In this document: piece after piece, positions 6,590-8,391 of the stretch
Layout: each line of letters starts with the position of its first letter
Numbering within the stretch: position 1 is the stretch's first letter
Assembly (NCBI GenBank): GCA_005881295.1
Contig: VBHS01000191.1
Span: 1 to 8,391 of the forward strand
DNA length: 8,391 nt
Direction: 5' to 3'
Source of the DNA: Chloroflexota bacterium
GTDB taxonomy: Bacteria > Chloroflexota > Ktedonobacteria > Ktedonobacterales > Ktedonobacteraceae
The notes under the pieces: generated by a model
Seen by the model: only the letters and a program-made list of their open reading frames with translations
Databases searched by the model: none
Told to the model about the DNA's origin: nothing
Position numbers and translations under genes: made by a program

Positions 6590-6661
6590 TGATGAGTTAG
6601 CATAGCAAGGGCGTCCGGCAAAGCATGCCTTGCCGGACGCCCTTGCTATGCTAACTCATCA
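6590..6661. repeat. 72-bp near-perfect palindrome between the PP2C gene and the nuo promoter
   Basis: The two 36-nt halves are inverted copies with a single mismatch (A6622 against C6629). Each arm starts TGATGAGTTAGCATAGCA and continues GGGCGTCCGGCAA; the centre is GCATGC (6623-6628). Pairing stops exactly at 6590 and 6661. It starts 4 nt after the PP2C stop codon. Reading out of it on the minus strand gives AAAAATACTC, and on the plus strand GACTTTACA, so neither side has a T-tract. It could block transcription or protect the PP2C mRNA 3' end, or be a copy of a dispersed palindromic repeat. No flanking direct repeat is obvious. Confidence 0.9.
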
Positions 6662-6665
6662 GACT

Positions 6666-8391
6666 TTACATCGGCGGCCACTGTGGTGATTCTGGTCTCG
6701 CCAGCAACTGCACCCCTGTCATACCTGTACGCTGCGACGCCTCGGCAATCTGCACGACGATCACGCTCACATTGTCTTCACCGCCACCCTCCAGCGCCGC
6801 TTTGATCAAGGCGTTCCCCGTCTGTGACGGATCAGGCACCGCGCTCAGGATCTGCTCGATCGTCGGGTCGCGCACCATGTCCCACAGACCATCAGTACAC
6901 AGCAACAGTTTATCCTCCGGTTGCAGCATGACCTTGAACCAATCTACATCCACCATGGGCTTCTCGCCCAGGCTGCGGTAGATCTGGTTGCGCTTGGGGT
7001 GGGTGTAGATATCGTCGGGCCGGATAATCCCCGCCTCGACCAAACTCGCAACCACCGAGTGATCGTTGGTGATTTTTTTCAGGCCCGCGGTCTTGCGGTA
7101 GAGATAGGTACGGCTATCACCCACATTGGCGATATACGCAATTGCGCCCATAATCAAGGCAACGGTGATCGTCGTGCCCATATCGGCTCGCTGCTCCATG
7201 TTGCGCTGGTGCACCGCCTGGTTGGCATGCTGTACCCCATCCACCAGGATTTGCACGAGCATCTCGTCATTCAATGGATCATTCCCTGAAATCTTCGGCA
7301 GCACCTCTTCACTGATGGTCTGGATCGCCTGCCGGCTGGCATCTTGCCCATTGGCATGACCCCCCATCCCGTCCGCCACTACAAACAGGCCAAACTGCTG
7401 CGTCTGCGAATTATGCACCCGCTCCCCCTGTGCGGCGAAGAGGCTATCTTCATTGGGTTTATGCTGCCGCTTAATGCCAGGGTTAGAGCGTGTCCCCACC
7501 ACCAGGCTCAGGTTAGGTCCCATATAGCGTTCCATAGTAGGCATATTTGCCACCATCTCCTCTGCTGAATAGGGTTGTGTCTTCTCCAGGTCCTGCTGTC
7601 CATTCTTGACCTCACCTGGTGACATCTCTCTCGTCGGTTGGTCAAAAATTGAACTCGACGGCACCAACTCTCTCGGTTGAGGCATCGTTGCAGCCGGCAC
7701 TTGCGCAGCCTCCTGTGGCTTTGCAACGCGCATATTCAATCCAGAATCTGAGAGTCTCAACGGGGAACGGCATTGCGCACAGAAATTATCGCTTGCACTC
7801 ACCGGTTCTCCGCAATTTGGGCAGCGAAGTTCGGATTTTGGTTGAGGATGAAGGCTCGCTGCATTGGCCGGCCCATTCGCGTTAACCGCAACCTGCGGCT
7901 GCGATTGCTGGCGCTGTATCTCCGTAGCAGCTTTCTCTTCCGCCGCGGCTTGTTCCTTTTCAAATGCCGCCATTTCTCGACCGTGCCGCACTTGCCTCCG
8001 TACCGCCACTACGATAATCACCAGTAAAATCACAATCAGCAGAATTGCACCGCCGATGATCCAGGGGAACCATGCCAACACTTCACCAGGTATTGCAAAT
8101 GGCCCTATTTGGCTCCCCACCGTATGAGAGGTGCCTCCAGCTCCAGTTATACCGCCCGACCTGACAGATGATGTAGGAGTGACAACAGCCCTGATTTGTG
8201 GCAGATTCAAAAATGCCGCTGCCGCCAGGAATTGCGCATTGGGCGCGCTCGCCCTGATAAAGTCAGACTGGGCGGACACAAAATCGTTGATGTAATAATC
8301 ATCGATACCCCGGTTCCAGCTATCACGCAGCGCATTGGTGTTCACAGGCTGCAGTGGCGGAGGGACGATCCGCTCGTTGACAAATGTCCGG
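6666..8391 (-). CDS. Membrane-anchored PP2C-type Ser/Thr protein phosphatase with zinc ribbon, 5'-truncated
   Basis: PP2C enzymes use two metal ions to dephosphorylate Ser/Thr residues, usually against Hanks-type kinases. The frame is open to the window edge, so the N-terminus is missing. A GTG at 8345 is possible, but the 15 codons before it stay open and no ribosome site marks it. Counting from that GTG (559 residues): an apparently extracytoplasmic region (1-90), a membrane helix (about 93-115) followed by RRQVRHGR, a short Glu/Ala-rich probable coiled coil (122-146), a zinc ribbon C175-PN-C178 / C189-AQ-C192, a Pro/Ser/Gln-rich linker, and PP2C (about 283-535). PP2C motifs are NED (298-300), VADGMGGHANG (323-333), MGTTITVALI, NVGDSRTYLYR with D410, CTDGLWDM with D485, and GGEDNVSV with D524. 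All expected metal-binding Asp positions look intact. The helix and the positive charges after it place zinc ribbon and phosphatase in the cytoplasm. The stop is TAA, 4 nt before the palindrome. No kinase is visible here. Confidence 0.93.
   Translation of the reverse strand, partial: RTFVNERIVPPPLQPVNTNALRDSWNRGIDDYYINDFVSAQSDFIRASAPNAQFLAAAAFLNLPQIRAVVTPTSSVRSGGITGAGGTSHTVGSQIGPFAIPGEVLAWFPWIIGGAILLIVILLVIIVVAVRRQVRHGREMAAFEKEQAAAEEKAATEIQRQQSQPQVAVNANGPANAASLHPQPKSELRCPNCGEPVSASDNFCAQCRSPLRLSDSGLNMRVAKPQEAAQVPAATMPQPRELVPSSSIFDQPTREMSPGEVKNGQQDLEKTQPYSAEEMVANMPTMERYMGPNLSLVVGTRSNPGIKRQHKPNEDSLFAAQGERVHNSQTQQFGLFVVADGMGGHANGQDASRQAIQTISEEVLPKISGNDPLNDEMLVQILVDGVQHANQAVHQRNMEQRADMGTTITVALIMGAIAYIANVGDSRTYLYRKTAGLKKITNDHSVVASLVEAGIIRPDDIYTHPKRNQIYRSLGEKPMVDVDWFKVMLQPEDKLLLCTDGLWDMVRDPTIEQILSAVPDPSQTGNALIKAALEGGGEDNVSVIVVQIAEASQRTGMTGVQLLARPESPQWPPM

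Noticed and set aside
6484..6621. In-frame N-terminal extension of nuoA to an ATG at 6621
   Set aside because: The start would lie in the 72-bp palindrome and upstream of the TATAAT promoter. The GTG at 6483 has GGAGG at ideal spacing and gives a normal NuoA length.
6590..6661. The 72-bp palindrome as a classical rho-independent terminator
   Set aside because: No T-tract follows the stem on either strand (AAAAATACTC on the minus side, GACTTTACA on the plus side), and the stem is much longer than usual.

Overview
The window carries eight protein genes in two convergent blocks, with almost no spare DNA and no RNA gene, insertion sequence or CRISPR array that I can see. The base composition is moderate (mid-50s % GC by eye). 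A Chloroflexota lineage, perhaps Ktedonobacteria-like, would fit the mix of a bacterial-type complex I, a Zn-ribbon/PP2C membrane phosphatase and an MBL-Rieske fusion. That placement is an inference from gene content and I hold it loosely.

Left block, plus strand (1-2413): the 3' part of murI (glutamate racemase, start lost at the window edge), then after 47 nt a 543-residue protein that fuses a metallo-beta-lactamase-fold domain to a C-terminal Rieske [2Fe-2S] domain. This gene ends only 11 nt from the stop codon of the oppositely oriented nuoH, and no terminator is visible between them.

Central block, minus strand (6483 down to 2425): a compact respiratory complex I operon in the order nuoA - nuoC - small two-helix membrane protein - nuoD - nuoH. 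A strong sigma-70-type promoter (TATAAT, 17-nt spacer, TTGTCG) and a good ribosome binding site precede nuoA. Two features stand out. nuoB is absent from its usual place between nuoA and nuoC, and the run stops after nuoH, without nuoI-N. In the gap where nothing is expected, between nuoC and nuoD, sits a 111-residue protein I do not recognise, with two predicted membrane helices. NuoC and NuoH both carry C-terminal extensions beyond the conserved core. Together these suggest a complex I whose genes are split over several loci, with lineage-specific additions.

Right block, minus strand (from the window edge to 6666): a large 5'-truncated gene for a membrane-anchored PP2C-type Ser/Thr phosphatase with a zinc ribbon between the helix and the catalytic domain. 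Four bases after its stop lies a 72-bp almost perfect palindrome, directly upstream of the nuo promoter. It lacks a T-tract on either side, so it is not a textbook terminator. A second, 51-bp imperfect palindrome lies inside the small nuo-operon gene. Both are candidates for dispersed palindromic elements.
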